From: SCGC-AAA076-P13 sp905478035
GTDB taxonomy: Bacteria; Pseudomonadota; Gammaproteobacteria; Magnimaribacterales; D2472
Length of the DNA: 64,000 nucleotides
NCBI GenBank assembly: GCA_943846785.1
Contig: OX044367.1
Span: 248,001-312,000 of the forward strand
Direction of reading: 5' to 3'
Shown: in pieces, positions 36,139 to 45,441 of the stretch
Position numbering within the stretch: the stretch's first letter is position 1
Layout of the letters: each line of letters opens with the position of its first letter
Notes under the pieces: model-generated
What the model saw: the letters and a program-made list of their open reading frames with translations, nothing else
Databases searched by the model: none
What the model was told of the DNA's origin: nothing
Position numbers and translations under genes: made by a program

Positions 36139-37003
36139 TTAAACTGCTGCTGCGCCGCCAACTATCTCTGAGAGCTCTTGAGTGATAGCTGCTTGTCTTA
36201 CATTGTTATATAAAAGTTCTAATTCTTTGATCAAATCGCCTGCGTTATCAGTTGCACTTTTCATTGCAATCATCTTCGCCGCTTGTTCACAGGCATTATT
36301 TTCTACAACAGCCTGATAAACCAATGACTCGATATATCTTGTTAAAAGGCCATCTAATAGCTCTTTAGCTTCAGGCTCATAAATATAATCCCATTGTGTT
36401 GGAATGGATTCGTCTTGCTCAGCTGGAGCTAGAGGAATTAATTGATCAACATTGGGTTGTTGAGTCATGGTATTAACAAAACTATTCGAACATAGGTAAG
36501 CCTGATCGATATCGCCATTCTTATGCATGTCTAAAACAACCTTTGTTAGGCCAATTAAATCTTCTGGATTTGGTTTATCGCCAAGCTTTTCTGCAACGCC
36601 TACAACCTGGGCGCCAACACTTTTAAAAAAGCCTGGAGCTTTTGATCCTATAAGTGCAAAACATGACTCAATTCCTTGTTCATGAAGTTCTGCTGATTTA
36701 GCAATTACCTGTTTAAACAAATTAATATTTAAACCTCCACATAATCCCTTTGTCAGATGACACTACTATGAAACATGCTTTTTTTGCAGATCTTTCCTCA
36801 TAGAATGGATGTGGGTACTCAGAGTTTGCTGAAGCAATATGAGAAATAACATCTTTAATTTTTAAAGAATAAGGTCTTCCTTTTAACATATTGTCTTGAG
36901 TTTTCTTCATTTTACTCGCTGCAACCATTTCCATGGCCGAAGTAATTTTTTGCGTGCCTTTAATGCTCGCAATCTGCTTTCTTACTTCTTTTGTATTAGC
37001 CAT
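36139..37003 (-). CDS. atpG: ATP synthase F1 gamma subunit (one indel)
   Basis: Starts MANTKEVRKQIASIKGTQKITSAMEMVAASKM, the classical gamma N-terminus, and ends with the rotor helix (KELELLYNNVRQAAITQELSEIVGGAAA). One extra base near 36742-36748 (minus GGGATTA) splits the part expected to read SSDKGLCGGLNINLFK. Rotor shaft linking F1 and Fo. Confidence 0.9.
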
Positions 37004-37016
37004 TATTTGTCTTTAA

Positions 37017-38563
37017 TTAAAAGGTTTGTGTTTTTTTAAAGTCTTCAACCAATGCTGTGAATTGGCTTTCAATATCATCATTCCAGTCGCCTGTTGAATT
37101 AATTTGTTGTTCTAGCTCTGATTTTTCAGCAGTTAAATACCCGTGAAGTGCTTCTTCAAAGTCCAATATTTTCTCAACTTCAACGTCAGCCATGTAACCC
37201 CTATCAGCTGCAAACAAACTCAATGCTTGTTGCGCAACACTCATTGGTGCATATTGTTTTTGCTTCAGAAGTTCTGTGAAAGCCTTACCATTTGCAACTG
37301 TTGTTTTGTAGCATCATCTAAGATCTGAGGCAAATTGAGAGAAAGCAGCAAGCTCACGATATTGAGCTAAAGCAGTTCTTACACCACCAGCTAGTTTCTT
37401 CATTATCTTTGTTTGTGCGGAGCCACCAACCCTTGAAACAGATAGGCCGGGATTAATAGCAGGCCTAATACCAGAGTTAAATAATTCTGTTTCTAAATAG
37501 ATTTGTCCATCTGTAATAGAAATTACATTTGTTGGAACAAAGGCAGAAACGTCTCCTGCTAATGTTTCAATAATTGGCAGTGCTGTTAATGAGCCTGTCT
37601 TGCCTTTTACTTTTCCGCCAGTAACTTGTTCTACATAATCTGCATTAACTCTAGCAGCTCTTTCTAATAATCTTGAATGTAGATAGAACACATCTCCAGG
37701 ATATGCTTCTCTTCCTGGAGGCCTTTTAAGAAGTAATGATACCTGCCTGTAAGCAACCGCCTGTTTTGAAAGATCATCATAAACGATAAGTGCATCTTCA
37801 CCCTTGTCTCTGAAATACTCGCCCATTGAGCAACCAGAATAAGCTGATAAATACTGCATTGGTGCAGGATCAGCCGCTGTAGCTGAAACAACAATCGTGT
37901 GATCCATTGCGCCATACTCTTCTAATCTTTCTTACAACATTAGCTACTGTTGATTGTTTTTGGCCAATAGCAACATAAATACATTTAACCCCTGTTCCTT
38001 TCTGGTTAATAATTGCATCAATTGCAACTGCTGTTTTACCTGTTTGTCTGTCACCAATAATTAATCTCTCTTTGGCCTCTTCCAATTGGCACCATGGCAT
38101 CAACAGCCTTTAGTCCAATCTGAACAGGCTGATCTACTGATTGACGAGCAATAACACCAGGCGCTACAACCTCAACAGGCGCAGTTCCTTCTGCTTTAAT
38201 CTCGCCTTTACCATCTATAGGAGCTCCTAATGTATTTACAACTCTTCCAAGAAGAGCCTCTCCAACAGGAACCTCTAAAACCTTGCCTGTACAAAGCGCC
38301 TTTTGACCCTCTACAAGCTCTAAGTAATCGCCAAGAACAACTGCTCCAACAGAGTCTTGTTCTAAGTTAAGCGCCATTCCTTTAGTGCCATTTTCAAATT
38401 CTATAACTTCACCATACATAACATCACCCATGCCATGTATTCTCACAATACCGTCAGATACGCTGACGATAATGCCTTCATTTTTTCTTTCTGCCGAAAG
38501 ATCAAGTCCAGCGATTTTCTCTTTTAGAACGCTAGAAATTTCTGATGGATTTAATTGACTCAT
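37017..38563 (-). CDS. atpA: ATP synthase F1 alpha subunit (four indels)
   Basis: Starts MSQLNPSEISSVLKEKIAGLD; P-loop GDRQTGKTA and the C-terminal helical domain are present. Frame is broken by extra bases near 38062-38068 (GAGATTA, Q-R-E-L), 37923-37929 (AAGATTA, R-K-L-E) and 37316-37322 (CTTAGAT, D-L-D-D), and by a missing base near 37288-37295 (LQ|NGKAF). All four lie in conserved stretches that continue in another frame. Non-catalytic nucleotide-binding subunit. Confidence 0.9.
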
Positions 38564-38572
38564 TTTTTCACC

Positions 38573-39109
38573 TTAAAAATTTAATTGGTTTACAAGTTTG
38601 TTGACCTTTCCTCTTATAGAAAGATCTAAAGTTTCGTCACCTACCTTAATAGATAAGCCGCCCATCATTTTTGGGTCTTTTGAAAAATATATATTTGCGT
38701 CCTTGCCATAAGAACTTCTTAGCTTTGCCTCAATGCTCTCTTTGGCATCATCACTTGGATCTGTTGCAACAAAAACTTCTATTGAGTTTTGGTCTTTATG
38801 CTTTTCTAATAGCTCTTGATAAATCGAATATATTGGATGGAGAAGATTTAATCTTTTATTCTCAGCCAATATTGCAAGGAGTTTTTTCGATGTATCTAAA
38901 ATACTGTCATCAAAAAGCTTAACTAAAATATCTACAACCTCTTGTCTTGATAAGACGGGATTTTCAATTGTATCTATCACCTCTTTAGACTCAGAAGCTA
39001 TAGCCATTATTTTTAGCTCATCAGCCATGCTGTCTAAATTACTTGATTCAAGCGCCGAAGAAAATAGTGCCTTCGCGTATGGTCTTGCAAGTGGGGTGAG
39101 TTCAATCAT
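38573..39109 (-). CDS. atpH: ATP synthase F1 delta subunit
   Basis: 178 residues, intact. Begins MIELTPLARPYAKALFSSAL, typical OSCP/delta, and ends KMMGGLSIKVGDETLDLSIRGKVNKL. Connects F1 alpha3beta3 to the b-subunit stalk. Confidence 0.92.
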   Translation of the reverse strand: MIELTPLARPYAKALFSSALESSNLDSMADELKIMAIASESKEVIDTIENPVLSRQEVVDILVKLFDDSILDTSKKLLAILAENKRLNLLHPIYSIYQELLEKHKDQNSIEVFVATDPSDDAKESIEAKLRSSYGKDANIYFSKDPKMMGGLSIKVGDETLDLSIRGKVNKLVNQLNF

Positions 39110-39112
39110 TGT

Positions 39113-39584
39113 CTATAAATCCTCTGCTGCCTTCTTCAAAATATCATCATGTTTTTCTGGAGATATCTCATCTCCAAGGATTTTTTGAGTTGTATCAATA
39201 ATAATCTCAGACATTTGCTGTCTTAACTCTTCTTTTGCTTTGTTGGTTTCATTCTCAATAGATGTTGATGCTGAAGTCATAATTTTTTCAGCCTCTTCTT
39301 CGGCTTTAGACGAAGCATCTCCGACAATTTGCGATGCTCTGGCATTGGCTTTCTTCAGAATTTCTGCAGCCTCTGTCTTTGGCTTGATCCATTTCTTTGT
39401 CAAAAGCTAATTTAGCTTCTTCAAGCGAATCATCTGCTTTTTTAGCAGCCTCTAGTCCATCAGATATCTTTTTTTCTCTTTCTTGCATGACTTCCAAGAT
39501 AGGCGGATAGACATATTTCCAGCATATAGCTACAAATACAATCATCACGACTGCTTGGGCAAGTAAGGTTGCGTTTATATTCAT
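39113..39584 (-). CDS. atpF: ATP synthase Fo b subunit (one indel)
   Basis: N-terminal membrane anchor (NINATLLAQAVVMIVFVAICWKYVYPPI) and a long charged coiled coil. One extra base near 39374-39382 (AAAGACA) separates the frames within DQAK|TEAAEILKKANARASQI. The helix is continuous across the break when one base is dropped. Confidence 0.88.
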
Positions 39585-39595
39585 TCTTTAAATTT

Positions 39596-39817
39596 TTACA
39601 GAGCAAATAACATATACATGCCAAGGCCTACACCAATCATAGGTACCGCATCTGTTAATCCCATCATAAGGAAGAATCTACCCTGAAGGAAAGGAGCCAA
39701 CTCAGGCTGCCTAGCTATACCTTCAATAAATTTACTACCTAAAATACCCACACCAATTCCAGCTCCAATTGCTGAAAGACCCATGGTAATTCCTGCTGCT
39801 AAAATACTATATTCCAT
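39596..39817 (-). CDS. atpE: ATP synthase Fo c subunit
   Basis: 73 residues, two helices, intact. Ion-binding Glu/Asp in the second helix lies in the block LMMGLTDAVPMIGVGLG, with Asp at the expected place; the first helix is ITMGLSAIGAGIGVGI. An Asp here and a lack of obvious Na+ ligands suggests proton use. AAGGAG ribosome site upstream. Confidence 0.92.
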   Translation of the reverse strand: MEYSILAAGITMGLSAIGAGIGVGILGSKFIEGIARQPELAPFLQGRFFLMMGLTDAVPMIGVGLGMYMLFAL

Positions 39818-39840
39818 TTTTTTCTCCTTAAAGTTGAGGT

Positions 39841-40732
39841 TTAATGTTCCTCTGTTTCATGCGCCATTGCCAAATATGCAATGGTTAACGCCATAAATAT
39901 AAATGCTTGCAGTGCCACAATTAATATGTGGAAAAGCGCCCAAACTAAATGTAGACCAAATCCAACCATGCCTATTGGTATGCTACTAAAAAACAACATC
40001 AATGCAATTAATATAAATATCATTTCACCTGCATATAAATTTCCAAAAAGTCTTAGGCCTAATGAGATTGGCTTGGCTATAAAATTAACCATCTCTAAAA
40101 TAAAATTAACAGGAATCATCCATTTTCCAAATGGATGTAATGTCAACTCTGCTACAAAAGCCTTAGGTCCTTTAACTTTGATGCTGTAATAAATTGTTAA
40201 AACAAATATTGCCAATGCCATACCAAGTGTTATGTTTGGGTCGGTGGTTGGAACAACCTTAAAATAAAAAGACTCAGGACTGTTAATCCATGCATGTTCT
40301 GGCCACCAACAAGAAAATAAGCGAGTGGCCTGCTAGTACGGGGATAAAATCAACCGGTATTAAGTCCATTAGGTTCATCAACAATATCCAAACAAAAACA
40401 GTAAGAGCAAGTGGAGCAATAAGCTTATTTTTAACAGAGCCAAACAATGATTGCACATTATCTTCTACAAACTCTATGCTCATTTCTACAAAGTTTTGAA
40501 GGCCGGTGGGTGTTGAATCAGCACTTACTGATTTTGGCATAGCCATTCTAAACAATAATATAAACAGTCCGCCTAAAAAAATTGACCAAAAAAGAGAGTC
40601 TACGTGAAAAGCCCAGAATCCCATTTGATCTACATAATGAGGATCGCAAGTCCATCCTTCTGGAGTTTTTCCACAAGTAAGGTTTGTTAAATGATGATCA
40701 ATATATGATTTTGTAGTTAGCTCTTTTGCCAT
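39841..40732 (-). CDS. atpB: ATP synthase Fo a subunit (one indel)
   Basis: N-terminal part FWAFHVDSLFWSIFLGGLFILLFRMA and MDLIPVDFIP; the C-terminal part has the essential Arg in ISLGLRLFGNLYAGE. A one-base frame break lies somewhere between 40298 and 40325, after …VLAGH and before PEHAWINSPESFYFKVVPTTDPNI. The exact base cannot be fixed because the segment is variable. Stop of atpI overlaps its start (TAATG). Confidence 0.88.
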
Positions 40733-41076
40733 TATGTTGAGGCCCTTGTTTTAGAAATAAAAAACATTGGACTTACTGTTGTATTTATTAAAATATAAGA
40801 AAACATTGCGTAAACAAAGGCTTCATTTAAGTATCTGCCTGTTAGATATAAAAAAACCATAAAAAGGGACCATTTAACTGACCAATTATATACGGCGTTA
40901 ACAGCATGATCATTTATTCTGCTGCTAATAATGTAAGCACTTGCTAGACAAGCAAAATAAGTAATTGGTGCCAAAGCGAAGAAAGCGCTTTGCATCGTTC
41001 CAGCAATTCCAAGAAATAAAAAGCCTATAAATATAAGGTTTTTGTTGTTAAAAATAGTGTTAAACAAACTTTTCAA
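40732..41076 (-). CDS. atpI: ATP synthase-associated subunit I
   Basis: 114 residues, four hydrophobic helices, first gene of the operon, as in Escherichia. Sequence is poorly conserved in general; identity rests on position and topology. Overlaps atpB. Confidence 0.8.
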   Translation of the reverse strand: MKSLFNTIFNNKNLIFIGFLFLGIAGTMQSAFFALAPITYFACLASAYIISSRINDHAVNAVYNWSVKWSLFMVFLYLTGRYLNEAFVYAMFSYILINTTVSPMFFISKTRAST

Positions 41077-41111
41077 AAGGTCTATGTTTTTGTATAAATG
41101 TATTGGCGGGA

Positions 41112-41140
41112 ATTATAGAAATTTATGGCCTTATAAACAA
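41112..41140 (-). promoter_or_regulatory. Sigma70-type promoter of the atp operon
   Basis: On the minus strand TTGTTT (41140-41135) is 17 bases before a perfect TATAAT (41117-41112). It sits 36 bases upstream of the atpI start at 41076 in an otherwise gene-free gap after parB. Confidence 0.65.
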
Positions 41141-41164
41141 GTTGTTTTCACATTAATTTGTATA

Positions 41165-42007
41165 TCAATCTGTTAACTTAGAGATGATGTTTTCAAGCTC
41201 ATCTGATGTGTTATAGGTGATAACAACTTTTCCATTTTTTTTATTTTTTGCTTCGATTTCAACCTTGTGCCCGAAAGCCTCTGACATCTCTTGCTCAATA
41301 TTTAAAAGGTCTGTGTCTTTGCTTTTTTTGACGCCGGTCTTTGTTCCTTTCTTTTTGTTGGCTATGTTGCTTAAGTCTTTGACCGTAAGTTTGTTTTTTA
41401 CTATATTTTCAGCTGCCAGCTCGGCCTCTTTTGGGTCTAGTGATGCTAATAGCTTGGCGTGTCCTTTTTCTATTTGTCCAGAGGAGAGAAGATCCAAAAC
41501 CTTTGCTGGAAGTGATAAAAGCCTAAGGGAGTTAGCTATTGTGCTTCTGGCTTTTCCTGTAGATGATGCTACTTCATCCTGTGTGAGGCCAAACTCTCTT
41601 TTTAACCTATCATAACCCCTTGCCTCTTCAACAGCATTAAGATCCTCTCTTTGAAGATTTTCAATTAGAGCAGACTCTAATGCGTCTTGGTCTTTTTTTT
41701 GATCAACAAGGCATGGTATTGTTTTTAACCCAGCTTTTTTTGATGCCCTTAACCGCCTTTCTCCTGCAATTACTTCATATTTGTTTAGACCAAGCTCTCT
41801 GACTAAAATCGGAGAAAGCACGCCGTGGTTTTTAATTGACTCAGTTAGTTCTAGAAGTTTTTCTTCGTCAAAGTTAGATCTCGGTTGAAACCTGCCAGCA
41901 TTAATAGATGACACCTCGACATCTTTAACAGTTCTTTGGTTTGATGTGCTTGATGATCCCAATAATGCATCAAGTCCTCTATTCAAAATTTTTCCATCTT
42001 CAGACAT
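41165..42007 (-). CDS. parB: Chromosome partitioning protein ParB
   Basis: 280 residues: LSTINAGRFQPR-like VSSINAGRFQPRSNFD box, GERRLRASKKAGL (CTPase arginine motif), the helix-turn-helix GLTQDEVASSTGKARSTIANSLRLL, and a C-terminal dimer domain. Binds parS and spreads; here a parS lies in recF. Start overlaps the parA stop by 8 bases. Confidence 0.93.
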   Translation of the reverse strand: MSEDGKILNRGLDALLGSSSTSNQRTVKDVEVSSINAGRFQPRSNFDEEKLLELTESIKNHGVLSPILVRELGLNKYEVIAGERRLRASKKAGLKTIPCLVDQKKDQDALESALIENLQREDLNAVEEARGYDRLKREFGLTQDEVASSTGKARSTIANSLRLLSLPAKVLDLLSSGQIEKGHAKLLASLDPKEAELAAENIVKNKLTVKDLSNIANKKKGTKTGVKKSKDTDLLNIEQEMSEAFGHKVEIEAKNKKNGKVVITYNTSDELENIISKLTD

Positions 42008-42761
42008 ATTCGACCTTCCTTATTAGTTCTCCAGCGAGTGCTAGATAGGCTTTTGCGCCATATGAGCTCGGCATATATTTTACACCTGATATTCCGTGAC
42101 TAGGCGCCTCTGCAAGCTTTATATTTCTTGGTATTAGGGTATTAAAAACTAGGTTTGAAAAATGGGACTCAAGCTCATCCGAAACCTCTTTAGCCAAGTT
42201 ATTTCTCATATCAACCATTGTTCGAACTATTCCAATAACCCTATTATTTGACAGATTTTTATCAGATAGTGATTGAATTGTCTCCATCAGACCAGTCACA
42301 CCCTCAAGGGAGTAATACTCGCACTGAAGAGGGATAAGTGTTCCTGAAGCAGCAAATAGAGCCTCTATGGTTAATTGATTTAAGGTTGGCGGTGTGTCTA
42401 TGATTGTATAGTCATATTTATCTTTTAAGGCTTCTAGTTCTTTTGATAAGAAAGATTGTTTGTTATTTTCTCGTATTCCAACCTCTAAAGCTATTAGCTC
42501 TTGTCCACCAGGCAAAAGATCATAATCGTCTGAGGATTTGTAAATACATTCCATTATTTGTATATTTTCAAAAAACAGGTTGTATAAAGTATTGGGTTTG
42601 TTTTCTTTAATGCCTGCTGCCGTGGTGGCATTCCCTTGGGGGTCTAAGTCGATTAATAATACTTTTCTCTTTGTTGCGGCTAGGCTTGCTGCAAGATTAA
42701 CTGCAGTTGTTGTTTTACCAACTCCACCTTTTTGATTTGCTATAGCTAAAACTTTATTCAT
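42000..42761 (-). CDS. parA: Chromosome partitioning ATPase ParA (Soj)
   Basis: 253 residues with deviant Walker A KGGVGKTT (10-17), DLDPQGNAT and IIDTPPTLNQLTIEAL. Together with ParB and parS segregates the origin region. Overlaps rsmG by 8 bases. Confidence 0.94.
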   Translation of the reverse strand: MNKVLAIANQKGGVGKTTTAVNLAASLAATKRKVLLIDLDPQGNATTAAGIKENKPNTLYNLFFENIQIMECIYKSSDDYDLLPGGQELIALEVGIRENNKQSFLSKELEALKDKYDYTIIDTPPTLNQLTIEALFAASGTLIPLQCEYYSLEGVTGLMETIQSLSDKNLSNNRVIGIVRTMVDMRNNLAKEVSDELESHFSNLVFNTLIPRNIKLAEAPSHGISGVKYMPSSYGAKAYLALAGELIRKVEYV

Positions 42762-43377
42762 TTGGTTTTATTTGTAAAAAATGCCTTTCAACCCCTATGC
42801 TCCCTATCTCGATTATTTCACACTTATATTTGTTTGTGTTTATAGAATTTAATTCTTCAACGATTTTCTCTTTTCTTCCTTTTAAAAGTAAATATTTTCC
42901 ATTAGCGGAGAGATTTTTTTGTGTAAGATTTAAAATATTTTCTGCAGAAGAAAATGCTCTTGCTGTTATTAGGTCATAGGTCCCAAGATTGTTTTTTTCG
43001 TTTATTGTTGTCTTGATTACATTTGTATTTTTGAGGCCTAAGAGATCAATCATTTTATTAAGAAAATAGCATTTTTTTTGGTTTTTTTCTAACAGGCTGT
43101 TTTGTGTTTTTGGGCAAAATATCCCTATTAGAATGCCAGGAAAGCCACCACCCGAACCCAAGTCAAGCACCGACCCTCCCTCTTGTATTTGTTTAATTAG
43201 GGGCAGGCAGTCTAGAACATCCTTTTTGAAAACTTCTTCTTTGTTCTCTCTAACAAATATGTTGTGTTTTTTATTAAAGATGAGTGCCTCGTCAACAAAA
43301 CTGTTTACTTGGGAGACTTGTTTCTCTGAAATTTTATTGTGATGTTCTTTTAAAAGCTTTGTGAAATGATCATCCAT
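42754..43377 (-). CDS. rsmG: 16S rRNA (guanine527-N7) methyltransferase
   Basis: 207 residues: DLGSGGGFPGILIGIFCP (SAM motif I) and ITARAFSSAENIL (motif IV-V) are diagnostic. Methylates G527 of 16S rRNA. Start overlaps the mnmG stop by 8 bases; rsmG-parA-parB form one run. Confidence 0.92.
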   Translation of the reverse strand: MDDHFTKLLKEHHNKISEKQVSQVNSFVDEALIFNKKHNIFVRENKEEVFKKDVLDCLPLIKQIQEGGSVLDLGSGGGFPGILIGIFCPKTQNSLLEKNQKKCYFLNKMIDLLGLKNTNVIKTTINEKNNLGTYDLITARAFSSAENILNLTQKNLSANGKYLLLKGRKEKIVEELNSINTNKYKCEIIEIGSIGVERHFLQIKPNE

Positions 43378-45217
43378 TGGTTTTGACTAGCTCGCCCTTT
43401 TTTATGCTTACTAATATTAAGTTTATAGCTGCGGGAGTAACGCCCTCTATTCTAGATGCAGACCCGATGGTTTCCGGCTCAGCTTTCGAAAGCTTTTCAA
43501 CTACTTCGTTTGATAGTCCGCTAATTTTTTCATATTCAAAGTTTTTAGGTATTTTTTTGTTGTTTTGTTTTTTGTTTTTATTTACTTCTCGGAGTTGTTT
43601 TTCTATATATCCTTTGTACTTGATTTCTGTAGAGGCTCTTTTAAATAATTTTTTTTGGTTTTGTTCGAGTTTAATTATTTGAGCTTCGTCCACATCTGGT
43701 CTTGTTAGGAGTTGAGCAATGCTTCGCTTTTCCTCCAATACCACTGTTTTGTTTTGTTTGTTTTTAAATTTGTTTAGTTTGGTTTTTTCTAAAACTGTTT
43801 TAACAAACTCTTTGTATGTTTTTTCTTTTTCGATAAATTTGATTAGGTTTTTTTCTTCAACCAGGCCGAATGCATGACCCTTTTCCAATATTCTTTGCTC
43901 TGCGTTGTTTTGCGATAATAAAAGTCTGTGTTCTGCTCTGCTTGTAAACATTCTATAAGGTTCTGTTATTCCGTGTGTTATCAAATCATCAACCAAGACC
44001 CCTATATAAGCCTCGCTTCTTTCTAAAACAAACTCTGTTTCGTTTTTTACTGATCTTCCAGCATTAACTCCTGCTATCAATCCTTGGGCTGCGGCTTCTT
44101 CGTATCCTGTTGTTCCGTTAATTTGACCAGCTAAATAAAAATTATTTAAGAATTTGGTCTCCAGTGTTTGTTTTAAAGATCTTGGGTCAATAAAGTCATA
44201 TTCAACAGCATAGCCATACTCTTCTATTTCTGACTCTTCCATTCCTGCTATAGATTTAATAAATTTTTCTTGAGCTTCTTTTGGAAGGCTTGTTGATATT
44301 CCGTTGGGGTAAACAAGGTCAACATCGATACCTTCTGGCTCTATAAATATTTGGTGGCTTTCTTTTGTACTGAATTTATACACCTTGTCTTCAATAGAGG
44401 GGCAATACCTTGGGCCTATACCAACAATGTTGCCTGAATACATGGCTGATAGGTGGGTGTTGTCGCTTATTATTGAGTGGGTGTTTTTATTTGTTCTTGT
44501 TATATAACAGGAGAGTTGGGTTTGGTGTTTTTTTACCTCTCCTCTCAAAGACATAAAAGGGGTTGGCTCTTCGCCTGGCTGTTCTTCCATTGCAGAAAGA
44601 TTAAGGCTCGAAAGTTTAACTCTTGCCGGAGTTCCTGTTTTCAGTCTTCCCATTGGAAGATTCATGCTATAAAGTTTTTTAGATAGGGGTATTGATGAAA
44701 GGTCTCCAACCCTGCCACCTTTTGAAGATTCTGATCCTGTATACATTACTCCGTTTAGAAAAGTCCCTGTTGTAAGAATGGTTTTTTTTGCATAAATCTC
44801 TTGTTTATCTGTGACCACTCCTGCAACAGAATCTTTTTCTATAACAAGATCTAAAACCTCTTCTTCAAAAATATCTATGTCTGTTTTAAGGAGAATATCT
44901 TGGATTGCTTTTTTATATAGTCCTCTGTCACATTGAACTCTTAGAGCTTGAACAGCATCACCTTTTCTTGTGTTGAGTGTTCTGTACTGAATGCCTGACA
45001 TATCGGTTGCAACTGCCATAATACCGCCGAGAGCGTCCACCTCTCTTACTATATGTGATTTTCCTAAACCACCTATTGCTGGATTGCATGACATTTGGCC
45101 TATTTTGTTTTTTTCAAATGTAACAAGAGCGCATTTTAGTCCTAGTCTAAAAACGGCATGAGCAGCCTCCACCCCGGCATGCCCTCCACCAACAACTATA
45201 ACGTCATACTTATTCAT
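43370..45217 (-). CDS. mnmG: tRNA uridine-5-carboxymethylaminomethyl modification enzyme MnmG
   Basis: 615 residues. FAD motif GGGHAGVEA, MSCNPAIGGLGKSHIVREVDALGG, and IDPRSLKQTLETK with the GYEEAAAQGL block are hallmarks. Works with MnmE on the wobble uridine of certain tRNAs. Intact at 615 aa, a useful contrast to the broken atp genes nearby. Confidence 0.95.
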   Translation of the reverse strand: MNKYDVIVVGGGHAGVEAAHAVFRLGLKCALVTFEKNKIGQMSCNPAIGGLGKSHIVREVDALGGIMAVATDMSGIQYRTLNTRKGDAVQALRVQCDRGLYKKAIQDILLKTDIDIFEEEVLDLVIEKDSVAGVVTDKQEIYAKKTILTTGTFLNGVMYTGSESSKGGRVGDLSSIPLSKKLYSMNLPMGRLKTGTPARVKLSSLNLSAMEEQPGEEPTPFMSLRGEVKKHQTQLSCYITRTNKNTHSIISDNTHLSAMYSGNIVGIGPRYCPSIEDKVYKFSTKESHQIFIEPEGIDVDLVYPNGISTSLPKEAQEKFIKSIAGMEESEIEEYGYAVEYDFIDPRSLKQTLETKFLNNFYLAGQINGTTGYEEAAAQGLIAGVNAGRSVKNETEFVLERSEAYIGVLVDDLITHGITEPYRMFTSRAEHRLLLSQNNAEQRILEKGHAFGLVEEKNLIKFIEKEKTYKEFVKTVLEKTKLNKFKNKQNKTVVLEEKRSIAQLLTRPDVDEAQIIKLEQNQKKLFKRASTEIKYKGYIEKQLREVNKNKKQNNKKIPKNFEYEKISGLSNEVVEKLSKAEPETIGSASRIEGVTPAAINLILVSIKKGELVKTNG

Positions 45218-45441
45218 ATCTATTTCTCTAAGTTATAAAACCAATAATATCTATATTATATACTTATTGTTATTTCTATTAGGGTCTTTGTTTATTGTTA
45301 ATAAAGCCTCTAAACCCAATACAAGCACGGTTTTAAAGCTTCTAATAACCACTGTTTAATATTACTTATAAGGGGTTAAAAAGCAGGTATGAACCTGTTG
45401 ATAAAAAAAACGCGAAAAAACAACCACAAGTTAATAACAAG
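45218..45441. other. AT-rich gap between mnmE and mnmG
   Basis: 224 bases with no gene. Carries a weak terminator-type hairpin on the minus strand (CAGGT 45384-45388 with ACCTG 45393-45397, then a T-run) that would end mnmE transcription. Many AT-rich direct repeats, but no clear TTWTNCACA DnaA boxes. Confidence 0.55.

Noticed and set aside
31390..40330. Genuine pseudogenes of glmS, glmU and atp genes
   Set aside because: No in-frame nonsense or missense decay, all motifs kept, and genes are essential; errors or a recoding mechanism fit better.
45218..45441. Alternative oriC next to mnmG
   Set aside because: AT-rich but no convincing DnaA boxes; the dnaA-rpmH gap fits better.
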